From Mesorhizobium sp. GbtcB19 (GTDB taxonomy: Bacteria > Pseudomonadota > Alphaproteobacteria > Rhizobiales > Rhizobiaceae): a stretch of 64,000 bases of DNA. The number at the start of each line of letters is the position of its first letter. Position 1 is the stretch's first letter. The notes beneath the pieces are model-generated. The model saw only the letters and a list, made by a program, of their open reading frames with translations, was not told where the DNA came from and searched no databases. This document shows, piece by piece, positions 34,423 through 42,957 of this stretch. The stretch spans positions 124,001-188,000 of the forward strand of contig NZ_JAGXJY010000010.1 of NCBI RefSeq assembly GCF_019091085.1. The letters run 5' to 3'. Made by a program: the position numbers and the translations under genes.

Positions 34423-35421
34423 TCAATTGGTTTTGGTTGCGCCTGGGCGGTAGAGGATGTCGGCGGCCTTGAGCTTGCCCTTCGGCAGGCGCCCGTCGCG
34501 TTCGAGAATGCTCACCCAGAAGTCGACGTCGCGGTCGGTGACCGCCGCCTTTTCGCGCAGGCCGAAGCCGGTCCAGTAGCGCGCCAGCTCGCCATTTTCG
34601 CCGCGCCTGTTGAGGATATCGGCGAACAGCTTGCGCGTCTCGTCAGGATTCTGCCGCGACCAGTCGGACGCGCGCGCAGATTGCTCGACGAAGTTGCGGG
34701 CGGCGTCAGGATTGGCGGCGATGAAATCGCGCCTGAGCACCACGAAACCGCCGGCGATCTCGCCGAGCACGTCGGTGTCGTTGAAGACGCCGCGCACGCC
34801 GCCATTGGCGACCAGTTGGCCGGCGAAGGTCGCCTGCCAGTAGCCCAGCCCGGCGATGTCGACCTGTTTCGAGCGCAAGGTCTGTTCGAGCTGCGGTCCC
34901 GGCACCACCACCAGCTTGGCGGCGTCCGGCGGCAGGCCGACGCCGTGCAGTGCCTCGCGCACCGTATAGTCGAGGTGGGCGCCGAGCGTGTTGACCGAGA
35001 TCGTCTTGCCGGCAATGTCGGCGATCGATTTGATCGGACTGTCTTCGAGCACATAAAAGACGCTCTTGACGTCCTTATTGATGCCGTTGCTGGGGTAAGC
35101 CGCGACGAAGTCGTTGCCGCCAGCGATCGAGTTGATCACCGCCGGCGTGGCGGCCGAGCCCAGATCGACGCTGCCCGAGGCCAGTGCGAACAGGGACTCC
35201 GGACCGCCGCCGACATAGCCGATATTCTCGAGTTCGATGCCAAGGCCTTTGAAGTAACCGAGTTCTTCAGCAAGCTCGTGCGGGGAGATGCCGCCCCGGC
35301 TGGCGAGATAACGGATCTTGACGGAAGCGGCTTGCGAGCGCGCGATCGATGGCAGGCCGGCGGCGATAATGCCGGCGGCAAGCGGAGCGCGCAGAAGAAG
35401 CGAACGGCGTGTGATGCTCAT
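34423..35421 (-). CDS. ssuA: sulfonate-type ABC transporter binding protein
   Basis: A 332-residue periplasmic binding protein of the SsuA/NMT1 type. It starts with a twin-arginine style signal (TRRSLLLRAPLAAGIIAAGL, cleavage near SQA). The mature part has VKIRYLASRGGISPHELAEE and LASGSVDLGSAATPAVINSI, typical of aliphatic sulfonate/taurine binders. It lies between permease and ATPase genes. The exact ligand (alkanesulfonate, sulfone or sulfate ester) is not evident. Confidence 0.87.
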   Translation of the reverse strand: MSITRRSLLLRAPLAAGIIAAGLPSIARSQAASVKIRYLASRGGISPHELAEELGYFKGLGIELENIGYVGGGPESLFALASGSVDLGSAATPAVINSIAGGNDFVAAYPSNGINKDVKSVFYVLEDSPIKSIADIAGKTISVNTLGAHLDYTVREALHGVGLPPDAAKLVVVPGPQLEQTLRSKQVDIAGLGYWQATFAGQLVANGGVRGVFNDTDVLGEIAGGFVVLRRDFIAANPDAARNFVEQSARASDWSRQNPDETRKLFADILNRRGENGELARYWTGFGLREKAAVTDRDVDFWVSILERDGRLPKGKLKAADILYRPGATKTN

Positions 35422-35464
35422 GATCAGGCCTTTCCTTTTTGAACGACGATGATGGGATGTCCGC

Positions 35465-36313
35465 TCAAGCGGCGGGATTGCTCCAGCGGCAGAGCCGCCG
35501 CTGCAGGAGGAGCAGCGCCTGGTTGGCGATCAGGCCGAGCGCGGCAAGGATGACGATCGCCGCGAACATCAGCGGGATCTGGAAATTGTACTGCGCATTC
35601 ATCACCTGGAAGCCGATGCCCTTGTTGGCGCCGATCATTTCCGAGGCGATCAAGAGCAGCAGCGCGGTGGTGGCCCCTAACCTTAGCCCCACGAAAATCG
35701 ACGGCACCGCGCCCGGCAGCACGACGCGGCGGAAAATGGTGAGCTGACCGGCGCCGTAGACGCGCGCCATTTCGAGCAGTTTCGGGTCGACTTCCTTCAC
35801 GCCGCTGATCGTGTTGAGCAGCAGCGGGAACAGCGTCGCCCAGAAGATGACGAACACTTTCGAGGCCTCGCCCAGCCCAAGCAGCAGGATGAAAACCGGG
35901 TAGAGCGCCAATGCCGAGGTCTGGCGGAACAGCTGCAGGATCGGGTCGAGCGCGGCTTCCACGGCGCGCGCCTGGCCCATGACCAGACCGAGCGGGATGG
36001 CGACGATGACGGCCGCGGCGAAGGCCAGGCCGGCGCGCTGCAGGCTGATGGCGATGTCGCCGAGCAGGGTGCCGCCGGCAAGACCTTTCCACAGCGCCGA
36101 GACGATCGCGTCGATCGGCGGCAGCACCGCCGCGTTGACCCAACCGCTGCTCGCCGCCACCTGCCAGAGCGCCAGGAAGCCGAGCAGCACGCCATAGCGC
36201 GACAGGATCCGCGCGGACGTCCGGTGCAGCAGACGCAGCGCCTCCGTGGTGAAACTGTTGCCGCCTTCATGCCGGGCGATGCCGGCCGTCCTTTCGATGT
36301 GCTGCAAGGTCAT
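35465..36313 (-). CDS. ssuC: sulfonate-type ABC transporter permease
   Basis: A 282-residue inner-membrane permease with about six helices. The EAA loop is in EVDPKLLEMARVYGAGQLTI, followed by VLPGAVPSIFVGLRLG and LLIASEMIGANKGIGFQVM, all characteristic of SsuC/TauC. The spacing of 25 bases to the upstream monooxygenase and 43 to the downstream binding-protein gene indicates one transcript. Confidence 0.9.
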   Translation of the reverse strand: MTLQHIERTAGIARHEGGNSFTTEALRLLHRTSARILSRYGVLLGFLALWQVAASSGWVNAAVLPPIDAIVSALWKGLAGGTLLGDIAISLQRAGLAFAAAVIVAIPLGLVMGQARAVEAALDPILQLFRQTSALALYPVFILLLGLGEASKVFVIFWATLFPLLLNTISGVKEVDPKLLEMARVYGAGQLTIFRRVVLPGAVPSIFVGLRLGATTALLLLIASEMIGANKGIGFQVMNAQYNFQIPLMFAAIVILAALGLIANQALLLLQRRLCRWSNPAA

Positions 36314-36338
36314 TGTCTTGCCTCTCGGTTCGAAAAAA

Positions 36339-37697
36339 TCATTCGGCGGCGAGCACGGTCGAGCGCGCGACAGTCCACGGGTTCAGCGGCCGCCTGAGGC
36401 CGAGATTTTCGCGCAGCGTCCGGCCCTCATAGGCGGTGCGGAACAGGCCGCGCCGCTGCAATTCCGGGATGACCAGGTCGACGAAATCGTCGAGCGCGCC
36501 GGGCAGCCAGGGCGGCAGGATGTTGAAGCCGTCGGCGGCTTCGTTGGTGAACCATTCCTCCAGCTGATCGGCGACCTGCGTGACGCTGCCGACGATGGTG
36601 TAGTGGCCGCGCGCGGTCGCCACCCATTGATAGAGCTGGCGGATGGTGAAGTTGTGCTCGTCGGCGATCTGGCGGATCAGCGCCTGGCGGCTCTTCATGC
36701 CTTCGGTCTCTTTGCTCGGCGGCAGCGGCCCGTCGAGCGGATAGCCTCTGATGTCGAGCGTCTGGCCGGCGAGCCCGTTGAGCAGCGCCACGCCATCCTC
36801 GGGCAGGATCAGGTCGTTCAACTGCTGGTATTTGGCACGGGCTTCTTCCTCGGTGCGGCCGACGAAAGGCGCTACCCCGGGCATGATCAGCACCTGCGCC
36901 GGATCGCGGCCGGCCGCGGCCACGCGAGCCTTGATGTCGCGATAGAATTCCTGCGCCGTCTCGAGCTTCTGGTGCGCGGTGAAGATCACCTCGGCCGAGG
37001 CTGCCGCCAGGCCGCGACCATCCTCGGATTGCCCCGCTTGCACCACCACCGGATAGCCCTGCACGGGACGCGGCACGTTGAGCGGACCCTTGACGCTAAA
37101 GTGCTCGCCCTTGTGGTTGACGTCGTGCAACTTGTCCTTGTCGTAGAAGCGGCCGGTCTGCTTGTCGCGAATGAAGGCGTCGTCTTCCCAGCTGTCCCAC
37201 AATGCCTTGACGGTCTCGACATGCTCATGCGCCCTTGCGTAGCGCTCGGCGTGATTGGGCTGGACGTCGCGGTTGAAGTTGCGCGCCGTGTCGTCGCCGG
37301 CCGACGTCACCACGTTCCAGCCGGCGCGGCCATTCGACAGAAGGTCGAGCGAGGCGAATTTGCGGGCGAGCGTGTAGGGTTCCTCATAGGTGGTCGAAGC
37401 GGTGGCGATGAAGCCGATATGCGTGGTCAGCGGCGCCAGCGCCGCAAACAGCGTCACCGGTTCGAAGCCGGCGATCTTGGCGTTGCCGCCCTCACGCGCG
37501 CCGAGGCCGACGGTGAGATTGTCGGCGAGGAAATAAGCATCGAACAGGCCGCGCTCGGCGGTCAGCGCAAGCTGCTTGTGGAACTCGAAATTGGTCGCCC
37601 CGTCGGCCGGCGCATCCGGATGCCGCCAGGCCGCGACATGCTGGCCGCCGCCGGGTAGAAAGGCGCCAAGCTTGATCTGTCTGGACGTGCTGGTCAT
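36339..37697 (-). CDS. LLM-class flavin-dependent monooxygenase (NtaA/SnaA/DszA type)
   Basis: A 452-residue FMN-dependent oxygenase with the bacterial luciferase-like TIM barrel, in the NtaA/SnaA/DszA subgroup: opening KLGAFLPGGGQHVAAWRHPD, FDAYFLADNLTVGLG, the NGRAGWNVVTSAGDDTARNF region and YPVVVQAGQSEDGR. It uses reduced FMN, which the reductase encoded just upstream in the operon would supply. In this context it probably oxidises an organosulfur compound to release sulfite; the exact substrate is not evident. Confidence 0.88.
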   Translation of the reverse strand: MTSTSRQIKLGAFLPGGGQHVAAWRHPDAPADGATNFEFHKQLALTAERGLFDAYFLADNLTVGLGAREGGNAKIAGFEPVTLFAALAPLTTHIGFIATASTTYEEPYTLARKFASLDLLSNGRAGWNVVTSAGDDTARNFNRDVQPNHAERYARAHEHVETVKALWDSWEDDAFIRDKQTGRFYDKDKLHDVNHKGEHFSVKGPLNVPRPVQGYPVVVQAGQSEDGRGLAAASAEVIFTAHQKLETAQEFYRDIKARVAAAGRDPAQVLIMPGVAPFVGRTEEEARAKYQQLNDLILPEDGVALLNGLAGQTLDIRGYPLDGPLPPSKETEGMKSRQALIRQIADEHNFTIRQLYQWVATARGHYTIVGSVTQVADQLEEWFTNEAADGFNILPPWLPGALDDFVDLVIPELQRRGLFRTAYEGRTLRENLGLRRPLNPWTVARSTVLAAE

Positions 37698-37733
37698 GGC
37701 TGATCCCTCGGGTTCGGGAACGACTGGCTGAAC

Positions 37734-38291
37734 TCAGGCTGCGAGGCCGACACTGCCGCTCTGGCCGACCACGCGCAAAACCTCGGCAACGGCCTGCCGG
37801 GCACGGGCATGGATCGCCTCCGAAACCAGTGCGCCATTGGCGAAGTCCTTGTCCGAAGCGTAGATCGCGGTCGGCATGGTCAGCGCTTCGAAGAAGCCGA
37901 ACAGCGGCCGCAGCTGATGCTCGACGATCAGCGAGTGGCGCTCGCCACCGCCGGTCGCCGTCACAATGACCGGCTTGCCGCGCAACGACGACGGATCGAG
38001 CAGGTCGAACAGATGCTTGAAAAGGCCGGTATAGCTGCCTTTGAAAGTCGGCGATCCGGCAACCAGCACATCGGCCGAGGTCAACTGTTCGACGATGGCA
38101 CGCGCCGCCGCGTCGAGATCGGAGATGCGCCGTGCCGACGGGAAGGACGGACCGAGATCCTCAATGTCGTAGATCGCCGAACCAGCTCCGATGCGCCCCG
38201 CCACCTCTCCCGCGATCTGGGTGATGAAGGCCTTGGTCTTCGATGGGCGGGTCAGGTTGCCGGATATTCCCACCACCAGCTTCTTGGTCAT
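37734..38291 (-). CDS. msuE: NAD(P)H-dependent FMN reductase, SsuE/MsuE-like
   Basis: A 185-residue flavodoxin-like reductase that supplies FMNH2 to a two-component monooxygenase. It opens KKLVVGISGNLTRPSKTKAF and has VLVAGSPTFKGSYTGLFKHL, ATGGGERHSLIVEHQLRPLF and an Ala/Val-rich C-terminal helix. It is the first gene of the five-gene organosulfur operon, 36 bases upstream of the monooxygenase, its obvious partner. The leading promoter region has CTACCGATTTTATAG, possibly a sulfur-status regulator site, but I cannot assign it. Confidence 0.88.
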   Translation of the reverse strand: MTKKLVVGISGNLTRPSKTKAFITQIAGEVAGRIGAGSAIYDIEDLGPSFPSARRISDLDAAARAIVEQLTSADVLVAGSPTFKGSYTGLFKHLFDLLDPSSLRGKPVIVTATGGGERHSLIVEHQLRPLFGFFEALTMPTAIYASDKDFANGALVSEAIHARARQAVAEVLRVVGQSGSVGLAA

Positions 38292-38431
38292 TCTCGGGCT
38301 CTCCTCGCAGGCGTTTCCTCATTAAGACTACCGATTTTATAGAATTAGATGAGCGAGAAGATTTCAAAAGCAGCGGGATCGGGAGATTGAGTTTGCGTCC
38401 CGACGCCGTTGCTTGGTTCAGCGCATGCGGG

Positions 38432-39076
38432 TCATGCCTCGATCTTGACCGGCGGCAGAGGCGGTGCTTCCAGCCCCTGGAACGGGTCGCGCCAAGCCTC
38501 GATCGCTTCCAGCCGGCCATACCAGCGGCGGATCGCCGGATAGTCGTCGAGCGGCAATCGAGCAGCGTCGTTGAAGGGCAGGAACGTCGCCATGCGGAAA
38601 TCGGCATAGGAGATGGAACCGCCGACCAGCCACTCGCGTCCGGAAAGCTCGGGTTCGAGGATGGCCGCGGCGCTATGGAATTGCCTCAACCCCTCCTCGA
38701 CCAGCGCCTGATCGATCGGACCGATCCCATAGCGCTGCTTGGTTCCGCGCTCGAAATGCACCATGTCGCAAGCGAAGGCGAACCGTTCCTTGGCCCAGCT
38801 TATCCAGCGGATCATGTCCGGCTCGTCATCTCCGCTGCGCCAGAAATCGGAGCGAACGTCGCGCGACAGCCGACAGGCGATGGCGTCGGCCTCCCAAAGG
38901 CTCCATCCCGGGCCGACCAGGATCGGCAAGGTCAGGTTGGGATTGAGCGTCCGGTAGCGCTCGGCCTGCCCCGGCGCCATCGGCGATGCGAATTCAAATG
39001 CGATCTCCGCCTTGAGATAGCGTGCCGTCGCGACCGCGAGGCGAGGATTGGGATTGCGGCTGAACAGGAGTTTCAT
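38432..39076 (-). CDS. glutathione S-transferase family protein
   Basis: A 214-residue cytosolic GST. The N-terminal thioredoxin-like domain opens KLLFSRNPNPRLAVATARYL and has NPNLTLPILVGPGWSLWEAD, where the cis-Pro and the E-S/A pair bind glutathione. The helical C-terminal domain has EWLVGGSISYADFRMATFLP, the N-capping box. It has its own promoter next to the rplY promoter. The substrate is unknown. Confidence 0.88.
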   Translation of the reverse strand: MKLLFSRNPNPRLAVATARYLKAEIAFEFASPMAPGQAERYRTLNPNLTLPILVGPGWSLWEADAIACRLSRDVRSDFWRSGDDEPDMIRWISWAKERFAFACDMVHFERGTKQRYGIGPIDQALVEEGLRQFHSAAAILEPELSGREWLVGGSISYADFRMATFLPFNDAARLPLDDYPAIRRWYGRLEAIEAWRDPFQGLEAPPLPPVKIEA

Positions 39077-39430
39077 TGTGTGGTCCCCACGGGCTTTGGT
39101 TGCATGCCGCAGGACGACTGGGAACCGCCCGATCCTACATTTGTCACGAACAGGAGGTCCGGTTTATGTTTCGGCACCGGAAAAACACCCTGCAAGCCTT
39201 CCAGCCCAACCGCTTGCGCCTCCCGCCGCCTTCCGCTATAGAGCCGCCACCCGCGTAGACACCCTTGGAGGCAACGCGGAGGAAGGCCGGCTAGGCCTCG
39301 CATGATCCCCAGACGCATTTGGATCGCCAAACGCATCGGACAGATCGTGCAGGGCCGCGACGGCTTTCGACGTTTACGGTTTGGCCTCGTGCCTGCCGCA
39401 AGCGCTCCATAACACGCGAAAGGAAATGCC
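39077..39430. other. divergent intergenic region between GST and rplY genes
   Basis: No gene is visible. It holds the rplY promoter at 39214 and about 180 bases of untranslated leader. Frames that stay open here lack start sites and codon bias. No riboswitch or protein-binding motif was recognised. Confidence 0.5.
39214..39242 (+). promoter_or_regulatory. rplY promoter
   Basis: TTGCGC (39214-39219), a 17-base gap and TATAGA (39237-39242) fit a sigma-70 promoter well. Start of transcription would be near 39249, giving a leader of about 180 bases before rplY. Confidence 0.5.
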
Positions 39431-40075
39431 ATGAGCCACGATACTTACGAGCTCAAGGCCGAAGCGCGCGAACAGGTCGGTAAGGGGTCCGCCCGTGCAG
39501 TTCGCCGCAACGGTAAAGTGCCTGCAGTCATTTACGGCGACAAGCAGCCTCCCCTGGCGATTGCGCTGAACTACAAGGATCTCTTCTACAAGATCCATGG
39601 CGGCGGGTTCCTGACCACGATCGCCACGATCGATGTCGACGGCAAGAAGATCCAGGTCCTGCCGAAGGATTTCCAGCTCGACCCGGTCAAGGATTTCCCT
39701 GTCCATGTCGACTTCCTGCGCATCGGCAAGGACACCGAGGTCAATGTCGACGTGCCTGTCCACTTCATCAATGAGGACAAGTCGCCCGGCATCAAGCGCG
39801 GCGGCGTGCTCAACATCGTTCGCCACGAAGTCGAGTTCCACTGCCCGGCCAATGCGATCCCGGAATTCATCACCGTCGATCTCACCGGCACCGACATCGG
39901 CGATTCGATCCACATCTCGGCGGTCAAGCTGCCGGCCGGCGTCAAGCCGGTCATCTCCGATCGCGACTTCACCATCGCGACCGTTGCCGGCTCGTCGGCG
40001 ATGAAGCCGGAGACGGAAGCCACCACCGAGGCGGCTGCAGCCGAACCGGCGGCCCCGGCGGCCGAAGAGAAGTAA
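39431..40075 (+). CDS. rplY: 50S ribosomal protein L25/Ctc
   Basis: A 214-residue 5S-rRNA-binding ribosomal protein of the long Ctc/TL5 form: an N-terminal L25 domain (YELKAEAREQVGKGSARAVR, VPAVIYGDKQPP) and a C-terminal beta domain (VHVDFLRIGKDTEVNVDVPV, GVLNIVRHEVEFHCPANAIP). The tail is Glu/Ala-rich. The start follows GAAAGGAAATGCC. pth follows 26 bases downstream, a common pairing in alphaproteobacteria that links two translation functions. Confidence 0.95.
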   Translation: MSHDTYELKAEAREQVGKGSARAVRRNGKVPAVIYGDKQPPLAIALNYKDLFYKIHGGGFLTTIATIDVDGKKIQVLPKDFQLDPVKDFPVHVDFLRIGKDTEVNVDVPVHFINEDKSPGIKRGGVLNIVRHEVEFHCPANAIPEFITVDLTGTDIGDSIHISAVKLPAGVKPVISDRDFTIATVAGSSAMKPETEATTEAAAAEPAAPAAEEK

Positions 40076-40101
40076 TTTCTCTCAAGCGTCCGGAGGCGGC
40101 G

Positions 40102-40839
40102 ATGCCAGAGAAGACAATGCTTGTCTTTGCAGGCCTCGGCAATCCGGGCGCGAAATACGAAAACAACCGGCACAATGTCGGCTTCATGGCGGCGGACGCG
40201 ATTGCCCGCCGCCATTCCTTTTCGCCCTGGTCGCGAAAATTCCAGGGCCTGGTTTCGGAAGGCACGCTCGGCGGCCAGAAGATCCTCCTGATCAAGCCGC
40301 AAACCTTCATGAATCTTTCCGGGCAGGCGGTCGGCGAAGCGCTGCGCTTCTACAAGCTCGAACCGACGGCGCTTACCGTCTTCTATGACGAGATCGACCT
40401 TGCCGCGGGTAAGCTCAGGGTCAAGGTCGGCGGCGGCTCCGGCGGCCATAACGGCATCCGCTCGCTCGATCAGCATGTCGGCAACGCCTATCGCCGGGTG
40501 CGCATCGGCGTCGGTCATCCCGGCGTCAAGGAAATGGTGCACGGCCACGTGCTCGGCGACTTCGCCAAGGCCGACCGCGAATGGCTCGATGTCCTGCTCG
40601 ACGCGATCGCCGGGGACGCCGCGCTGCTCGCCAAGGGCGACGACAACTCCTTTATGAACCGCGTCACGCTCACCTTGCGTGAAAAACTCGTGCCGACCGG
40701 CGACGACGACCGTCCGCCGCCCAAGGAGAAGAAGGCGCAAAGCCACATCCGCCAGGCGCGTCCGCAGCAGGCGCCGGCCAAGCTGCCCGAAAGCGGCCCG
40801 ATGGCCGCGATGCTTAAGAAGCTGTTCGGAAAAGATTAA
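40102..40839 (+). CDS. pth: peptidyl-tRNA hydrolase
   Basis: A 245-residue enzyme that frees tRNA from peptidyl-tRNA dropped off ribosomes. The catalytic core has LVFAGLGNPGAKYENNRHNV (the active His is in NRHN), INPQTFMN-like IKPQTFMNLSGQAV, YDEIDLAAGK and GGSGGHNGIRSLDQHVG. It ends with a charged extension of about 50 residues beyond the usual 190, as in other Rhizobiales. ATG 40102 follows GGAGG, better than ATG 40117. It is an operon partner of rplY. Confidence 0.95.
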   Translation: MPEKTMLVFAGLGNPGAKYENNRHNVGFMAADAIARRHSFSPWSRKFQGLVSEGTLGGQKILLIKPQTFMNLSGQAVGEALRFYKLEPTALTVFYDEIDLAAGKLRVKVGGGSGGHNGIRSLDQHVGNAYRRVRIGVGHPGVKEMVHGHVLGDFAKADREWLDVLLDAIAGDAALLAKGDDNSFMNRVTLTLREKLVPTGDDDRPPPKEKKAQSHIRQARPQQAPAKLPESGPMAAMLKKLFGKD

Positions 40840-40881
40840 GAGCGGCGCCGGCAACCCACCCGGGCCACAAGTGAGATCGGC

Positions 40882-41634
40882 ATGGCGGACAGCGTTTCGG
40901 ATCTGGCGGGACGTGCCAGGCAACTCGGCCTTGCCGGGGACTTCGCCGCGGGCCACGCATTGATCGACCAGGCTGTGCGGCTGGCCGGCGGCGACCCGCA
41001 AGCCCGCGCAACATGCGCCCTCGAACGCGGTCGTCTCTACAATTCCGCCGGCGAGCGCGAAAAGGCCCGGCCGCTATTTGGCGAAGCCTGGCGACTGGCG
41101 CGGCAAGCCGGAGCCCATGCGTTGGCCGTGGACGCCGCGCATATGCTGGCGATCGTTGGAACGCCTGACGAAGCCATCGAATGGACCGCGACCGCCCTCG
41201 CCTATATCGGCGAGCATCCGGAAGCCGAAAGCTGGCGCGGACCGCTGCTCAACAATCTTGGTTGGTCCTATTTCGATGCCGGTCAATTCGCGGACGCCTT
41301 GCCAATCTTCGAGCAGGCGGTCGAGCTGCGCCGTTCCGCCGGCGACAAACGCGATCTGCGCATCGCGCGTTACGCGGTGATCAGGACGTTGCGCGCGCTG
41401 GGACGTCTGGAAGAAGCCCGGCGACTCGCCGAGGAAACAGCCGGAACAGCAGCCGCCGATGGCGCGCAGGCGCCTTATGTGCAAGAGGAACTGGCCGAAT
41501 GCCGCGCCCTTGTCGGCGACATGGACGGCGCCCGCGACAGCGCAAGGCAGGCGCTGGCGGTGCTGGAGCAAGACCAGGCCTTCGTTGGCGGCAAACCGGA
41601 GCGTCTCGCCAGACTTCGCCAGCTTGCGCGATGA
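40882..41634 (+). CDS. TPR-repeat protein
   Basis: A 250-residue all-helical protein with tetratricopeptide-like repeats: for example ATCALERGRLYNSAGEREKA, LLNNLGWSYFDAGQFADALP and LRALGRLEEARRLAEETAG. There is no signal peptide, so it is cytoplasmic. TPR proteins act as docking scaffolds; no partner is evident. It begins 42 bases after pth and may belong to the rplY-pth transcript. I recognise no specific family. Confidence 0.8.
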   Translation: MADSVSDLAGRARQLGLAGDFAAGHALIDQAVRLAGGDPQARATCALERGRLYNSAGEREKARPLFGEAWRLARQAGAHALAVDAAHMLAIVGTPDEAIEWTATALAYIGEHPEAESWRGPLLNNLGWSYFDAGQFADALPIFEQAVELRRSAGDKRDLRIARYAVIRTLRALGRLEEARRLAEETAGTAAADGAQAPYVQEELAECRALVGDMDGARDSARQALAVLEQDQAFVGGKPERLARLRQLAR

Positions 41635-41751
41635 TCCCGCGATAACCAGATCGGCGGCCATGAGGCAACCCGTCCGATCGGGGCTTGACGTTCGTCACCC
41701 CTATCGCCCATAGCCCTCACCAAAATCGAATTCCGACAGGACTGGACGAAC

Positions 41752-42855
41752 ATGGGTTTCAAATGTGGCATCGTTGGCTTGCCCAACGTCGGCAAGTCGA
41801 CGCTGTTCAACGCGCTGACCAGGACGGCCGCCGCGCAGGCCGCCAACTATCCTTTCTGCACCATCGAGCCGAACACCGGCGAGGTCGCGGTGCCGGACTC
41901 GCGCCTGCAGAAGATCGCGGCGATCGGCAAGTCGAAGGAGATCATCCCGACCCGCATCTCCTTCGTCGACATCGCCGGCCTGGTGCGTGGCGCCTCCAAG
42001 GGTGAAGGCCTCGGCAACCAGTTCCTCGCCAACATCCGCGAGGTCGACGCCATCGTGCACGTGCTGCGCTGCTTCGAGGATGACGACATCACCCATGTCG
42101 AGGGCCGTATCGATCCCGTCGCCGACGCCGAGACGGTCGAGACCGAGCTGATGCTTGCCGACCTTGAAAGCCTCGAGCGCCGCATCACCCAGATCCGCAA
42201 GCGCGCCGCCGGCAAGGACAAGGAAGCCATGGCCGTCCTGCCGATGATGGAGGCCGCGCTCGAGCTGCTGCAGGCCGGCAAGCCGACCCGCGTCCTGCTC
42301 AACGGGATTTCGCCGGAGGATCTCCGTATCCTGCAGGGGCTGAACCTGCTCACCTCGCATCCCGTGCTCTATGTCTGCAACGTCGCCGAGGCGGACGCCG
42401 CCACCGGCAACGAGCACACCAGGGCGGTGGAGAAGATGGCAGCCGCGCAGGGCGCCGGCACGGTGGTGATCTCGGCGGCGATCGAGGCGGAAGTCGCTCA
42501 ACTCTCCGACGAGGAGGAAATGGAATTCCTTGCCTCGATCGGCCTCGACGAGCCGGGCCTCAACAAGGTGATCCGCGCCGGCTACGAGCTCTTGCATCTG
42601 ATCACCTATTTCACCGTCGGGCCGAAGGAAACGCGCGCCTGGACGATCCACAAGGGCGATAAGGCGCCGCAGGCCGCCGGCGTCATTCACACCGACTTCG
42701 AACGCGGCTTCATCCGCGCCCAGACCATCGCCTACAATGACTTCGTCACGCTGGGCGGCGAAGTGGCGGCCAAGGAAGCCGGCAAGGCACGCGACGAAGG
42801 CAAGGAATATGTCGTCCAGGACGGCGACATCATGCTGTTCAAGTTCAACACGTAA
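41752..42855 (+). CDS. ychF: redox-regulated ATPase YchF (Obg-related)
   Basis: A 367-residue P-loop protein of the Obg family that prefers ATP to GTP and associates with ribosomes; in E. coli it acts as a negative regulator of oxidative stress defence. G1 is GLPNVGKST, G3 VDIAGLVRGASKGEG, with the coiled-coil insert (about 130-200) and the C-terminal TGS-like domain (LITYFTVGPKETRAWT, then HTDFERGFIRAQTI). It is the last core gene before the AT-rich DUF5131/TcmP islet. Confidence 0.96.
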   Translation: MGFKCGIVGLPNVGKSTLFNALTRTAAAQAANYPFCTIEPNTGEVAVPDSRLQKIAAIGKSKEIIPTRISFVDIAGLVRGASKGEGLGNQFLANIREVDAIVHVLRCFEDDDITHVEGRIDPVADAETVETELMLADLESLERRITQIRKRAAGKDKEAMAVLPMMEAALELLQAGKPTRVLLNGISPEDLRILQGLNLLTSHPVLYVCNVAEADAATGNEHTRAVEKMAAAQGAGTVVISAAIEAEVAQLSDEEEMEFLASIGLDEPGLNKVIRAGYELLHLITYFTVGPKETRAWTIHKGDKAPQAAGVIHTDFERGFIRAQTIAYNDFVTLGGEVAAKEAGKARDEGKEYVVQDGDIMLFKFNT

Positions 42856-42903
42856 TAGCGACGACAAAGCCTTGATATGAAAAAATTCCTAAAGTAAACT
42901 TGT

Positions 42904-42912
42904 TAGGGTGTT
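42904..42912. repeat. 9-base direct repeat, left copy
   Basis: TAGGGTGTT occurs here and at 44723-44731, at the two ends of the AT-rich DUF5131/TcmP islet. The surroundings are partly similar too (TTTGCGA and TTGACGA follow). It may be an insertion footprint or chance. Confidence 0.35.
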
Positions 42913-42957
42913 TGCGATCTTAATGAGGCCTCAAAGCCGTCGAAGAGAAGAGCGAAA

